Shown piece after piece: positions 1-7,254 of a stretch of 27,274 bases of DNA. The stretch comes from Bifidobacterium breve. Its GTDB lineage: Bacteria; Actinomycetota; Acidimicrobiia; IMCC26256; PALSA-555. How positions within the stretch are numbered: position 1 is the stretch's first letter; each line of letters starts with the position of its first letter. The DNA lies in contig CAMDCC010000008.1 of assembly GCA_945889545.1 (NCBI GenBank), positions 1-27,274 of the forward strand, given 5' to 3'. The notes beneath the pieces are model-generated. The model was not told where the DNA came from. It did no database searches and worked only from the letters and a program-made list of their open reading frames with translations. Both the position numbers and the translations under genes were made by a program.

Positions 1-6
1 CAGGCC

Positions 7-831
7 GTGCGCGGTCGAGTGGCGGGGAATCCGCGGGGTCCGGTCGTCGATGCGACGGGTGATGCCGGGTGGTTCGGTCCGGCGTCGGTGGCGTGGCGGA
101 TGCACGCCGACCTCTCGTCGCTCATCGGCGGGTTGCGCGCGCTTCTCTACCAGACGCTGCATCCGCTGGCGATGGCTGGTGTGGCTGAACATTCCGACTA
201 CCGCCACGATCCGTGGGGTCGACTGCACCGCACGAGCCAATTCATCGCGGCCACTACGTACGGAACGAGCGAAGAGGCGGAAGCGGCTGTCGCGCTCGTC
301 AAGAAGGTGCATGAGCGCGTGCGCGGGATCGCGCCCGACGGCCGTCCCTACTCCGCAAACGAGCCGATCCTGCTCGCGTGGGTGCACGCGACCGAGATCG
401 ACAGCTTCATCGCCGCGTACCGACGGTACGGCTCATCGCCGCTCACCGATGAAGATGCCGATCGGTATGTGAACGAGATGGCTGTTGTCGCCCGCGCGTT
501 CGGTGCCGACCCCGTGCCGACGACCGTGACTGAGCTACGCGCGCTCCTTGCGTCGTACGAGCTTCACGCAACGAGTGATGCTCGCGCCGCCGCACGTTGG
601 CTGATGGTGCCGCCGATGCCGTGGCGTGTCCGACCCGTGTACACGCTCGTCGCCGCGGCCGCGGTCGAGCTGCTTCCACTCACCGCACAGCTCGAACTTG
701 GACTGGTGATCCCGCCGTTCGCCGGTCCGGTCGGCGTGCGTCCGGCAACGCGGGCGTTCGTGAGCACCGCGCGTTGGGCGATTGGCGAATCACCCGCCCT
801 CGCAACCGCCCGAGAGCGCGCGACCGCCTAA
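7..831 (+). CDS. DUF2236 / MpaB-Lcp-like oxygenase-family protein
   Basis: The 274-residue product matches the actinobacterial DUF2236 family (ER-bound oxygenase mpaB / rubber oxygenase Lcp catalytic domain). Family landmarks run in order: the GWFGP segment (residues 21-25), the QTLHPLAMAGV helix with its histidine (about 49-59), DPWGRLHRT (about 68-76), a YGT segment, and the WVHATEIDSF segment. Characterised relatives (Lcp) are b-type haem dioxygenases; substrate and haem binding here are inferred from the family only. There is no signal peptide in the visible sequence. GTG at 7 is the first in-frame start, but only six bases lie upstream, so the true start could be outside the window. The stop codon interleaves with that of the convergent gene: TAA at 829-831 and, on the other strand, TAG at 830-828. 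Confidence 0.85.
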   Translation: MRGRVAGNPRGPVVDATGDAGWFGPASVAWRMHADLSSLIGGLRALLYQTLHPLAMAGVAEHSDYRHDPWGRLHRTSQFIAATTYGTSEEAEAAVALVKKVHERVRGIAPDGRPYSANEPILLAWVHATEIDSFIAAYRRYGSSPLTDEDADRYVNEMAVVARAFGADPVPTTVTELRALLASYELHATSDARAAARWLMVPPMPWRVRPVYTLVAAAAVELLPLTAQLELGLVIPPFAGPVGVRPATRAFVSTARWAIGESPALATARERATA

Positions 832-1553
832 CGATTGCGGTGCCGAGGCGGAGCCGAGGCGCTCGCCAGCGAGCGACCGTCCGCGGCGTAGGTATCCTGC
901 GCCGCAGGGAGCGAGCGAATGATGTCGATGGTGCGTTGGGCGTCCCAGCTCGAGTGCAGGATGCCCACCACAGGCACCAGCGACTTCGACCAGCGGGAGA
1001 GCACACGCGCCGCGATCTTCTTGACGAGATTCTTGGTGATGGCACTGCCGGTGCCCAGCTCGGTGTCGGATCCACCCGTCATGGCCACCATCACATCGCG
1101 TGCAACCTTGCTGGCAACGGGTTCAAACCCCGCGGCCTTCAGGTCGTGCACGCGCAGCGATGCCGCGACCGATATCTCGGTTGCAAGTGCGAGCAGGAGC
1201 GTGCCCAGCATGATCGGCATCGCGGGTGGCAACGCGGCGCCACCCGACAGGAACACACCGATGGCCTCGACCTCTTGGCCGGCGGCGGCCATGCCGCCGG
1301 TTGCCGCCACCAGAGCCTTTGCCGACGCGACGGTACGCACCGGGAGCGGACGGGCCACGATCCTCGGCATGATCACTCCGAGCAGACGCTCGGTCTCGGT
1401 TTCGAAGGTCGCAACCGCATCGCTCGGTGTTCGGACCTTGCGCAGCTCGCGCATCGAGCGCGCCAAGTAGGGCACGGTGCCCGGCGGAAGCGAGCGCGGC
1501 AAGGAACGAACGGTGTCGCCCGCGGCGCGGGCCCAGTCCGCGACCCCGCTCAC
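828..1553 (-). CDS. EcsC-like hypothetical protein
   Basis: The product is a 241-residue protein of uncertain function. A Gly/Ala-rich hydrophobic stretch (about residues 85-130, around GGAALPPAMPIMLGTLLLAL) and a C-terminal segment LVPVVGILHSSWDAQRTIDI resemble the EcsC family, whose members have a glycine-rich hydrophobic core and end in a similar PVVGA-type segment. EcsC proteins are poorly characterised and membrane-associated, so I do not assign a role. The GTG start at 1553 lies 3 bp after the stop of the upstream amidohydrolase, so the two are probably one transcript. The EcsC assignment is from remembered family features and is tentative; the reading frame itself is well supported by the tight operon fit and the convergent stop overlap. 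Confidence 0.6.
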   Translation of the reverse strand: MSGVADWARAAGDTVRSLPRSLPPGTVPYLARSMRELRKVRTPSDAVATFETETERLLGVIMPRIVARPLPVRTVASAKALVAATGGMAAAGQEVEAIGVFLSGGAALPPAMPIMLGTLLLALATEISVAASLRVHDLKAAGFEPVASKVARDVMVAMTGGSDTELGTGSAITKNLVKKIAARVLSRWSKSLVPVVGILHSSWDAQRTIDIIRSLPAAQDTYAADGRSLASASAPPRHRNR

Positions 1554-1556
1554 GGG

Positions 1557-2738
1557 CTACGCCGGTGAGCGTTCGTTCAGCGCCAGCGCGTTGTCGCGCA
1601 GGATCATGCGCTGCGCGCTCTTGTCGAGCTCTTTGAGCTCGGTTGCGTAGTCGAGCGGCTTCGGCATGCCCTCGATGTGGGGCCAGTCGGAACCGAAGAT
1701 CACTCGGTCGGCGCCCATGAGGTCGACCACCTCATAGACGTCGTCTTCCCAGAACGGATTGATCCACACGTGCTCACGGAACGACTCGGCCGGGTGTTCA
1801 CCGAAGAAGCCGGGCATCTTGCGCGTCTGCGAGTTGAGCTTGCGGAACAAGTCGGGGAGGAATTCGGAGCCGTTCTCGACCGACGCCACCCGCAGATTCG
1901 GGAACCGTTCGTACAGCTTGTCGAACGAGAGCGACAGGAGGAAGTCGTACGCCGCACGCTCGATGGCAAGCACCTTGATTGACGGCCGACCCGCGCCCTC
2001 GAAGGTGGCGGCAAAGCCATCTTTCGCGTAGCCCTGGCTCGAATAACCGCTGTCGCCTGCGTGCACGACCACGGTGATACCCGCCTCGTTGGCGCGGGCC
2101 CAGAACGGATCGAACGCCGGATCGCCCGGCGAAAGCTGACCGAATGCAGTGGTCGGCGCGGCGGGGCGCATGATGACGACGCGCGCGTCGCGCTCGATCG
2201 CCCACTCGAGCTCGCGCACCGCCCAGTCGACGTCGCACAGCGAGATGTACGGAGCCGCGTGGATGCGGTCGCGGTAGTTGCAGCCCCAGTCCTCATCGAG
2301 CCACCGGTTGAACGCGGTGAAGGTGATCGTGACCGCCTCGGGGTCGTGCTTGAGGAGCTCCTCGTAGAGGATGCCGAGCGTGGGGAACAGCCAGATCTTC
2401 TCGATGCCCTGCTCGTCCATCGTGGTGAGGCGCGCGTCGCGGTCGCGGTACTCGGGCCGGATCGGCTCACGGTCGCGGAGGAACTCGAGCGGGCTCTTGA
2501 GGTCGGGGTTGCCGCGGAAGTAGTCGTGCATCGCGCCGGCCTTGGCGATCGGGTCGAAGGTGGGGTTGACGACCGCCCGGCTCACCTGCCCGCCGACGAC
2601 GTGGTACCGACGCCCGTTGATCTCGGCCCATTGCACGCACCGCCACCCCAACTTGGGGTCGAGATGACGAGTGAAGGCGTCGAGCGCCTCGTAGTAGTGG
2701 TTGTCCGCGTCAAACGCCGGATACGCGAGCTCTTCCAT
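1557..2738 (-). CDS. Amidohydrolase family 2 (ACMSD-like) protein
   Basis: This 393-residue TIM-barrel metal-dependent hydrolase/decarboxylase belongs to the amidohydrolase-2 group, which includes aminocarboxymuconate semialdehyde decarboxylase. The first-strand metal motif is FDADNHYYE (D10, D12, N13, H14), the D-x-D-N-H variant I associate with mycobacterial relatives. H226 (VVVHAGD) and D351 with H354 (FGSDWPH) supply the later barrel ligands. E288 (SVENG) stands where some relatives carry a histidine. The substrate is unknown; decarboxylation or C-C hydrolysis of a carboxylated ring or acyl product is plausible from the family. The ATG at 2738 follows a TACGCT box by six bases, which suggests a leaderless mRNA starting at this gene. 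The EcsC-like gene follows after 3 bp. Confidence 0.9.
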   Translation of the reverse strand: MEELAYPAFDADNHYYEALDAFTRHLDPKLGWRCVQWAEINGRRYHVVGGQVSRAVVNPTFDPIAKAGAMHDYFRGNPDLKSPLEFLRDREPIRPEYRDRDARLTTMDEQGIEKIWLFPTLGILYEELLKHDPEAVTITFTAFNRWLDEDWGCNYRDRIHAAPYISLCDVDWAVRELEWAIERDARVVIMRPAAPTTAFGQLSPGDPAFDPFWARANEAGITVVVHAGDSGYSSQGYAKDGFAATFEGAGRPSIKVLAIERAAYDFLLSLSFDKLYERFPNLRVASVENGSEFLPDLFRKLNSQTRKMPGFFGEHPAESFREHVWINPFWEDDVYEVVDLMGADRVIFGSDWPHIEGMPKPLDYATELKELDKSAQRMILRDNALALNERSPA

Positions 2739-2744
2739 GCCTCC

Positions 2745-2750
2745 AGCGTA
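2745..2750 (-). promoter_or_regulatory. Leaderless-type -10 box for the 2738 start
   Basis: On the minus strand TACGCT (2750 to 2745) matches the actinobacterial TANNNT -10 consensus and stands 6 nt before the ATG at 2738. A GGAGG lies between them but only 1 nt from the ATG, too close for a normal ribosome site. Transcription would begin at or next to the start codon. No convincing -35 is visible. Confidence 0.55.
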
Positions 2751-2773
2751 CGACGCCGGAGCGAGGGGCCGCT

Positions 2774-3430
2774 CTAGGCGGCGTCGACGTGGGCGACGCG
2801 CCAGGCGGCGGTAGCGGTGTCGAGCTCGACAAGTCGTTCCATCTCGTTGAGGGCGCTCTGCAGGGCGGTGTCGATTCGGCTGCGGGGGATGAGCTCGGCG
2901 TAGGTCGCGACAAGCGTGCGGTAGTGGTCGAGCTGCTCGGCCGGCGGGGCCGGGAACCGAGCGAAGGCGATGCTGCCGTGGCGACGCAACTCGGTGTGGA
3001 ATGCCCGGAGGTCGCGCAACGCGTCGGCGGCGCGCACGCGCACCACGCCGGGGTCGTCTTCTTGCTGGAGCGACGCGAGTGAGCGGATTCGGCGCTCGCG
3101 CCAGGTGTTGGCGTCGAGTCGTCGCGTGCCGCGGCCAACATCGGTGCGCGCGTCAGCCGCAGTGGTCACCAGCTTCGCGACCTTCTTGCCGAAGCGCTCG
3201 CGGAACTCGTCGATCGGCACTTCGGCATCGCCGACCGCGTCGAGCAACACCGCGGCGATGGCTTCGCGTTCGTTGGCACCGTCCTCGAGGAGCAGCGAGG
3301 CGATGCCGAGCACCTGGCCCAACGAAGGCGCGGCACGCGCGGGGTCGGGCGCGCGTTCGGCATGGCGCGTCGCGGCCCAATCCGTCGCCTTGAAGAACTT
3401 CTTCGACAGGTGGATCTCTGGGTCGGCCAC
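2774..3430 (-). CDS. Degenerate HD-domain (RelA/SpoT-type) protein
   Basis: The product is 218 residues from the GTG at 3430. It aligns by eye with the N-terminal HD phosphohydrolase domain of RelA/SpoT-like proteins: KATDWAATRHAER (17-26), a helix ending IAAVLLDAVGDAEV (58-71) where active enzymes read AALLHDVVEDT, FRERFGKKVAKLV (76-88), then VRVRAADALRDLRAF (130-144) matching the KLADRLHNMR segment. H23, D64 and D136 are kept, but the HD histidine is Leu63 and the second histidine (P-Y-I-x-H-P in relatives) is gone. Metal-dependent hydrolysis is therefore doubtful. There is no synthetase domain. A TTG at 3439 is in frame, but GTG at 3430 is preferred because a TACGTT -10 box stands 7 nt before it. 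Confidence 0.75.
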   Translation of the reverse strand: MADPEIHLSKKFFKATDWAATRHAERAPDPARAAPSLGQVLGIASLLLEDGANEREAIAAVLLDAVGDAEVPIDEFRERFGKKVAKLVTTAADARTDVGRGTRRLDANTWRERRIRSLASLQQEDDPGVVRVRAADALRDLRAFHTELRRHGSIAFARFPAPPAEQLDHYRTLVATYAELIPRSRIDTALQSALNEMERLVELDTATAAWRVAHVDAA

Positions 3431-3437
3431 GAGGTCC

Positions 3438-3443
3438 AACGTA
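3438..3443 (-). promoter_or_regulatory. Leaderless-type -10 box for the 3430 start
   Basis: TACGTT (3443 to 3438 on the minus strand) fits TANNNT and is 7 nt before the GTG at 3430. It lies in the 67-bp interval between that start and the end of the upstream SDR gene. It is the reason GTG 3430 is chosen over the in-frame TTG at 3439, which overlaps the box itself. Confidence 0.5.
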
Positions 3444-3497
3444 TCGACGCCGATCCCCCTGGCGGTGGATAGAGGGCGGGATGGACGGCGGGATGGC

Positions 3498-4385
3498 TCA
3501 GCCGGGTGGGGACGGGATCACGTTGGCGCTCCCCGAGGGGAAGAGGCCCGACGGGAAGAGGGCGGCCTTCGCGGCGGCGAGATCGGTCGGCGTCCACTCA
3601 TCCGACAGGTCGACGCGGCTGGTCACCGCCAGGGGGCCCATCACACTGATTCGGCTGCCCACCACGAGGAGCGCCTGGCCGGTCACGTCGGCGGCGTCGT
3701 CGCTGCACAGCCAGGCCACCGCTTTGGCGGTGTGCGCCGGGTCGTATCGGTCGGGGCCCGACTCGGGCGCGGCAAACATCCCCGTCGCCTCGGTCATCCG
3801 GGTGCGGGCGCGCATCGCGATGGCGTTCACCGTGACCCCGTACTTGCCAAGCTCGCTGGCGAGCTCGAGCGTGATGCCGAGGATCCCAGCCTTGGTCGCG
3901 GAGTAGTTGGCGTGGCCGCGCGCGGGGAACAGTCCGCCTTCACTTGTGGTGTTCACGATGCGACGCCCCGGTGCCGCCCCTTGCTCGCGCCAGTACGCGC
4001 CGGCAAAACGACTCGGAGCGAAGTGCCCCTTCAAGTTGACCCGGATCACGTCGTCCCACTCGTCCTCGGTCATGTTGAAGCTCATGCGGTCGCGGGTGAT
4101 GCCCGCGTTGTTCACCAGGATGTGGAGGTCGCCGAACTCGGCGACTGCCTGTGCAACCAGCGCTTCAGCTACCGACCAGTCGGCGACATCACCCGAGTGT
4201 GCCAGCGCCGCGCCGCCCGCGGCGCGGATCTCGTCCGCCACCTCGTCGGCAGCCTCGGGCGACCGGTTGTTCACCACCACCCGAGCACCCGCGGCGGCGA
4301 GCGCGAGCGCGTGGGCTCGACCGAGCCCTCGGCCCGCGCCCGTGACCACGGCCACGCGGTCGGTAAGTTCGAGTTCGGTGCTCAT
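3498..4385 (-). CDS. SDR-family 3-hydroxyacyl-type dehydrogenase
   Basis: This 295-residue classical short-chain dehydrogenase/reductase has the cofactor motif TGAGRGLG (15-22), NNAG (92-95), catalytic S148 (NTTSEGG) and YSATK with Y161 and K165. The N-terminal pattern and the acidic D-V-A-D segment suggest NAD(P)-dependent oxidation of a hydroxyacyl or alicyclic alcohol, similar to the SDR part of 17-beta-HSD4-type enzymes; the substrate is not visible. The protein carries a C-terminal extension of about 50 residues beyond the usual SDR core, ending in a small duplicated FPSG-LFPSG segment followed by a Pro/Ser tail. ATG 4385 has AGGGG 2 nt upstream and a TATGAC box 8 nt upstream. It is divergent from the ABC exporter, with only 25 bp between the two start codons. 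Confidence 0.92.
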   Translation of the reverse strand: MSTELELTDRVAVVTGAGRGLGRAHALALAAAGARVVVNNRSPEAADEVADEIRAAGGAALAHSGDVADWSVAEALVAQAVAEFGDLHILVNNAGITRDRMSFNMTEDEWDDVIRVNLKGHFAPSRFAGAYWREQGAAPGRRIVNTTSEGGLFPARGHANYSATKAGILGITLELASELGKYGVTVNAIAMRARTRMTEATGMFAAPESGPDRYDPAHTAKAVAWLCSDDAADVTGQALLVVGSRISVMGPLAVTSRVDLSDEWTPTDLAAAKAALFPSGLFPSGSANVIPSPPG

Positions 4386-4393
4386 GGCCCCTG

Positions 4394-4403
4394 GTCATAG
4401 CAT
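4394..4403. promoter_or_regulatory. Shared bidirectional -10 element (SDR / ABC exporter)
   Basis: A 10-bp stretch holds two -10 boxes that share a central TA: TAGCAT on the plus strand (4398-4403), 7 nt before the ATG at 4411, and TATGAC on the minus strand (4399 to 4394), 8 nt before the ATG at 4385. The plus box fits TANNNT exactly; the minus box ends in C. The whole gap between the genes is 25 bp, so both mRNAs would be leaderless or nearly so, and polymerase could occupy only one direction at a time. Confidence 0.5.
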
Positions 4404-4410
4404 CGCCTTG

Positions 4411-5409
4411 ATGTCAGCACCCGCAATCGTCGCTGAGAACTTGGTCAAGCGCTACGGCGTGCTCGAGGCACTCAAGGGTGTGTCGTTCTCGGTGCCCGAA
4501 GGGCAGGTGCTCGGACTCCTCGGCCCGAACGGCGCAGGGAAGACCACGGCAGTGCGCATCCTCACCACGCTGCTGCGAGCCGACTCTGGTCGGGCGTTGG
4601 TGCTCGGTCGCGACGTCCGCGCTGAAGCGGCGACGGTGCGCGCATCGATCGGGCTCGCCGGGCAGAACGCGGCCGTCGACGAGAACCTCACTGCGCACGA
4701 GAACCTCCGGCTGGTCGGCCGCCTCACCCACATGGCGACGGACGACATCGCCAGTCGGAGCGATGAGCTCATCGAGCAGTTCTCGCTCGGACACGCGGGC
4801 AATCGATTGGTACGCACATTCTCCGGCGGCATGCGTCGTCGGCTCGACCTTGCGCTCGCGTTGGTGCACCGACCGCCGGTGCTCTTTCTTGACGAGCCCA
4901 CGACCGGCCTCGATCCGTTGGGCCGAACCGATCTCTGGACGGTGATCCAGGGCTTGGTGGGCAAGGGCACCACCGTGCTCCTCACCACGCAGTACCTGGA
5001 GGAGGCCGACCAGCTCGCGCACAACATCGTGGTGATCGACCACGGCTCGGTGATCGCCGAGGGAACGTCGGCCGAGCTCAAGGGTCGTTTTGGAGCCACG
5101 GTGATCGAAGTGGCGTTCCGCGACGATGACGCGGCAACTACCGCCTCGGAACTGCTAGCGCACGTAGGTGCAGTGGCGCGCGACGGTTCGCTGATCAAGG
5201 TGAACGTGAATGACGGCGCGCTGGCGATGCTTGAGACCGTTCGAGTGATCGACGGGGCTCACCTGGAGCCGACGAGCATGGCGTTGCGCGAACCCACGCT
5301 CGACGATGTGTTCCTCGCGTTGACCGGACATGCCGCCGAAGAGCTGCCCGTCGAGGAAGACGCAGCGGACACAGGCAAATCTCGGCGCGGAAGGCACAAG
5401 AGCTCATGA
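4411..5409 (+). CDS. DrrA-like ABC exporter ATP-binding protein
   Basis: This 332-residue cytoplasmic ATPase of the daunorubicin-resistance (DrrA) type powers efflux of an unknown hydrophobic compound with the permease encoded next. Walker A GPNGAGKT is at 38-45, the signature FSGGM at 137-141, and Walker B VLFLDE at 157-162 followed by the TTGLDP D-loop. The H-loop carries Gln (TTQYLEEAD, Q194) in place of His, which I recall as usual in this subfamily rather than a defect. A C-terminal domain (about 228-305) ends with the EPTLDDVFLALTG signature typical of DrrA proteins. ATG 4411 is chosen because it fits the family N-terminus and follows a TAGCAT box by 7 nt; no Shine-Dalgarno is present. 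The stop overlaps the permease start as ATGA. Confidence 0.92.
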   Translation: MSAPAIVAENLVKRYGVLEALKGVSFSVPEGQVLGLLGPNGAGKTTAVRILTTLLRADSGRALVLGRDVRAEAATVRASIGLAGQNAAVDENLTAHENLRLVGRLTHMATDDIASRSDELIEQFSLGHAGNRLVRTFSGGMRRRLDLALALVHRPPVLFLDEPTTGLDPLGRTDLWTVIQGLVGKGTTVLLTTQYLEEADQLAHNIVVIDHGSVIAEGTSAELKGRFGATVIEVAFRDDDAATTASELLAHVGAVARDGSLIKVNVNDGALAMLETVRVIDGAHLEPTSMALREPTLDDVFLALTGHAAEELPVEEDAADTGKSRRGRHKSS

Positions 5410-6215
5410 TTGCCATCGCGGCCACGTCGCCCGCATCCCTCGTGATCGACTCCAAACCCCGTCCCGTCACGGACACGCTCACGATGGCGTGGCGCAACCT
5501 CGTCAACACACGCCGTAATCCGCAGCTCTTGGTGCTCGCCACCATCCAGCCGGTGATCTTTGTGCTGATGTTCCGCTACGTGTTCGGCGGCGCGATCGGC
5601 GGCGTGACCGGCGTGCCGTACGTCGACTTCCTCATGCCCGGGATCTTCATCCAGACCGTCGTGTTCGGCTCGCTCACGACCGGCATCGGCTTGGCTGACG
5701 ACTTGAACAAGGGGCTGATCGAACGATTCCGCTCGCTCCCGATGGCGCGCTCGGCGGTGCTCATCGGTCGTACGCTGGCCGATCTTGTGCGCAACGTCTT
5801 TGTGGTCTTGCTCATGTGCGTCGTGGGGTACGTGGTGGACTGGCGCCCACACGGCGATCCGCTCGAGGTCGTCGGCGGTATCGCCTTGGTGCTTCTGTTC
5901 TCGTACTCCTTGTCGTGGGTGTTCGCGATCATCGGCCTGTCGGTACGAGACGCCGAGACGACACAGGCCGCGTCGTTCCCGCTCTTGGCGCTGCTGGTGT
6001 TCCCATCCACTGCGTTTGTACCGCTGCACACCATGCCCGGCTGGCTGCAGGTCTACGCCGAGCACCAGCCGGTATCGGTGGTCGTGGAGGCGGTGCGCGA
6101 TCTCACCATCGGCGGGCCGACGAGCGCGCACGTGCTCGCGGCGATTGCGTGGTGCGTCGGCATCGTTGCCGTTTGCGCCCCGCTCGCTGTTGCGCGGTAC
6201 CGAAGCGCGGTCTAG
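5406..6215 (+). CDS. DrrB-like ABC-2 type exporter permease
   Basis: This 269-residue ABC-2 membrane protein has a cytoplasmic N-terminus, then about six hydrophobic segments: near residues 42-60, 75-95, 120-145, 155-180, 190-210 and 240-262. The conserved stretch between TM2 and TM3 reads DDLNKGLIERFRSLPMARSA (about 98-117), the cytoplasmic coupling region of DrrB-type permeases, and a FLMPGIF segment precedes it. It pairs with the ATPase above through an ATGA overlap, so the two are translationally coupled. Substrates of this family range from antibiotics to lipids and none can be inferred here. The stop TAG (6213-6215) interleaves with the TAG of the convergent reductase inside one CTAG tetramer, leaving no room for an intergenic terminator. 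Confidence 0.91.
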   Translation: MIAIAATSPASLVIDSKPRPVTDTLTMAWRNLVNTRRNPQLLVLATIQPVIFVLMFRYVFGGAIGGVTGVPYVDFLMPGIFIQTVVFGSLTTGIGLADDLNKGLIERFRSLPMARSAVLIGRTLADLVRNVFVVLLMCVVGYVVDWRPHGDPLEVVGGIALVLLFSYSLSWVFAIIGLSVRDAETTQAASFPLLALLVFPSTAFVPLHTMPGWLQVYAEHQPVSVVVEAVRDLTIGGPTSAHVLAAIAWCVGIVAVCAPLAVARYRSAV

Positions 6216-7141
6216 GGAGCGGTCAGCCCGTCAAACTCGGCGAGCTCTTCGGCGCTGAGCTCCCACGCCGTGGTTGCCGCCACATTGGTGCGCACTTGTT
6301 CGGGTTTGGTCGCACCGGCGATGACGCTGGCTACCGTGGGCTTCATCGCCAACCACGAGAGCGCGAGCTCGTGGATCGTGTGACCGTGTGATGCGGCGAA
6401 CGTCTCGAGCTTCTCGACAACGTCGAAGCGTTCGTCCGGCGGTACACCCCATTGCGCCAACCGGGTGCCCTCAGGCGCCGCCTCACCGCGCTTGTACTTG
6501 CCTGTGAGCAGTCCGCTGGCGAGTGGAAAGTACGGCACAAAGGCGATGCCGAGCCGGGCGCACGCGGGGAGCACCTCCTTCTCGGGTTCGCGCTGGAGCA
6601 GGCTGTAGTCGTTCTGCACCGTCGCGAACGGGCGCACGCCGCGCTCCTTGGCTGTGGCATCGGCCTCGTCGAGCTGCGTGGCGGAGAAGTTGGAGCACCC
6701 GATCTCGCGCACTTTGCCGGCCTGCACGAGCGCGTCGAGCGCCTCGAGCGTGTCGCCGATGGGTGTCTTGGCGTCGGGTGCGTGCAGCCAGTAGAGGTCG
6801 ATGCGATCGGTGCCGAGACGCCGCAAGCTGTCGTTGCAGGCCTGGGCAACCCAAACGGGACTGCCACCCGTGAGCCCGCTGTTCTCCGGCGGCTTGAGCA
6901 TCCCGAACTTGGTCGCGACCACCACATCGTCGCGGCGCGAGCCGAGGGCACGCCCGAGGAACTCCTCCGACTTCACGCCCCCGTAGAGGTCGGCGGTGTC
7001 GAAGAAGTTGATGCCCGCGTCGATCGCGGCGTCGACGACGGCCTGGCTTGCATCTTCGTCGATGCGCATGCCGAAGTTGTTGCAGCCGAGACCTGCGGCC
7101 GAGACCTCCAGGCTGCCGATCCGGCGCATCTTCTCGATCAC
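6212..7141 (-). CDS. Aldo/keto reductase
   Basis: This 309-residue NADP-dependent oxidoreductase has the AKR (beta/alpha)8 fold. The catalytic tetrad is visible: D48 and Y53 (FFDTADLYGG), K78 (VATKFG) and H120 (DLYWLHAPD). Cofactor-binding segments follow, including EIGCSNFSA (about 146-154) and a C-terminal VIAGATKPEQVRTN segment. It resembles the YajO/AKR11-13-like bacterial group; the physiological carbonyl substrate is unknown. The GTG start at 7141 is supported by GAGGGAG ending 6 nt upstream and by the family N-terminus; an ATG four codons later is also possible. A short upstream reading frame ends in a GTGA overlap with this start. The gene is divergent from the penicillin-binding protein (113 bp apart). 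Confidence 0.93.
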   Translation of the reverse strand: MIEKMRRIGSLEVSAAGLGCNNFGMRIDEDASQAVVDAAIDAGINFFDTADLYGGVKSEEFLGRALGSRRDDVVVATKFGMLKPPENSGLTGGSPVWVAQACNDSLRRLGTDRIDLYWLHAPDAKTPIGDTLEALDALVQAGKVREIGCSNFSATQLDEADATAKERGVRPFATVQNDYSLLQREPEKEVLPACARLGIAFVPYFPLASGLLTGKYKRGEAAPEGTRLAQWGVPPDERFDVVEKLETFAASHGHTIHELALSWLAMKPTVASVIAGATKPEQVRTNVAATTAWELSAEELAEFDGLTAP

Positions 7142-7194
7142 GGTTCACTCCCTCGTTCGACCGTTGCCGCATGAGCCTGCCATCCAACACGCAT
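7138..7194 (-). CDS. Possible 18-codon leader peptide upstream of the reductase
   Basis: On the minus strand an ATG at 7194 opens an 18-residue frame (MRVGWQAHAATVERGSEP) whose TGA (7140-7138) overlaps the GTG start of the aldo/keto reductase as GTGA. A good SD-like GGGAGGTGG lies upstream (7214-7206), but the spacer of 11 nt to the ATG is longer than ideal. The frame also contains the reductase's own GAGGGAG. It could couple reductase translation to a leader peptide, or be chance. There is no conservation evidence. Confidence 0.25.
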   Translation of the reverse strand: MRVGWQAHAATVERGSEP

Positions 7195-7242
7195 CGATCG
7201 CGGGGCCACCTCCCGTGAAGCGTGTAACGGCACCTGCGCTCG

Positions 7243-7248
7243 TATCAT
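7243..7248 (+). promoter_or_regulatory. Leaderless-type -10 box for the PBP gene
   Basis: TATCAT at 7243-7248 fits TANNNT and ends 6 nt before the GTG at 7255. No Shine-Dalgarno precedes that GTG, so a leaderless mRNA is the simplest reading. The rest of the 113-bp divergent interval (7142-7254) shows the possible leader peptide on the other strand, a short ATCGATCG palindromic stretch at 7193-7200, and no recognisable -35. Confidence 0.55.
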
Positions 7249-7254
7249 TCGTTC

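Noticed and set aside
597..1568. 323-codon plus-strand frame opposite the EcsC-like gene
   Set aside because: Highly Arg/His-rich shadow frame; the minus-strand frame has hydrophobic helices, a fitting operon gap and a convergent stop overlap.
4600..5100. Gln instead of His in the H-loop of the DrrA-like ATPase as a sign of inactivity
   Set aside because: From family knowledge, TTQYL(D/E)EAD is the usual form in DrrA-type exporters, so it is not a defect.
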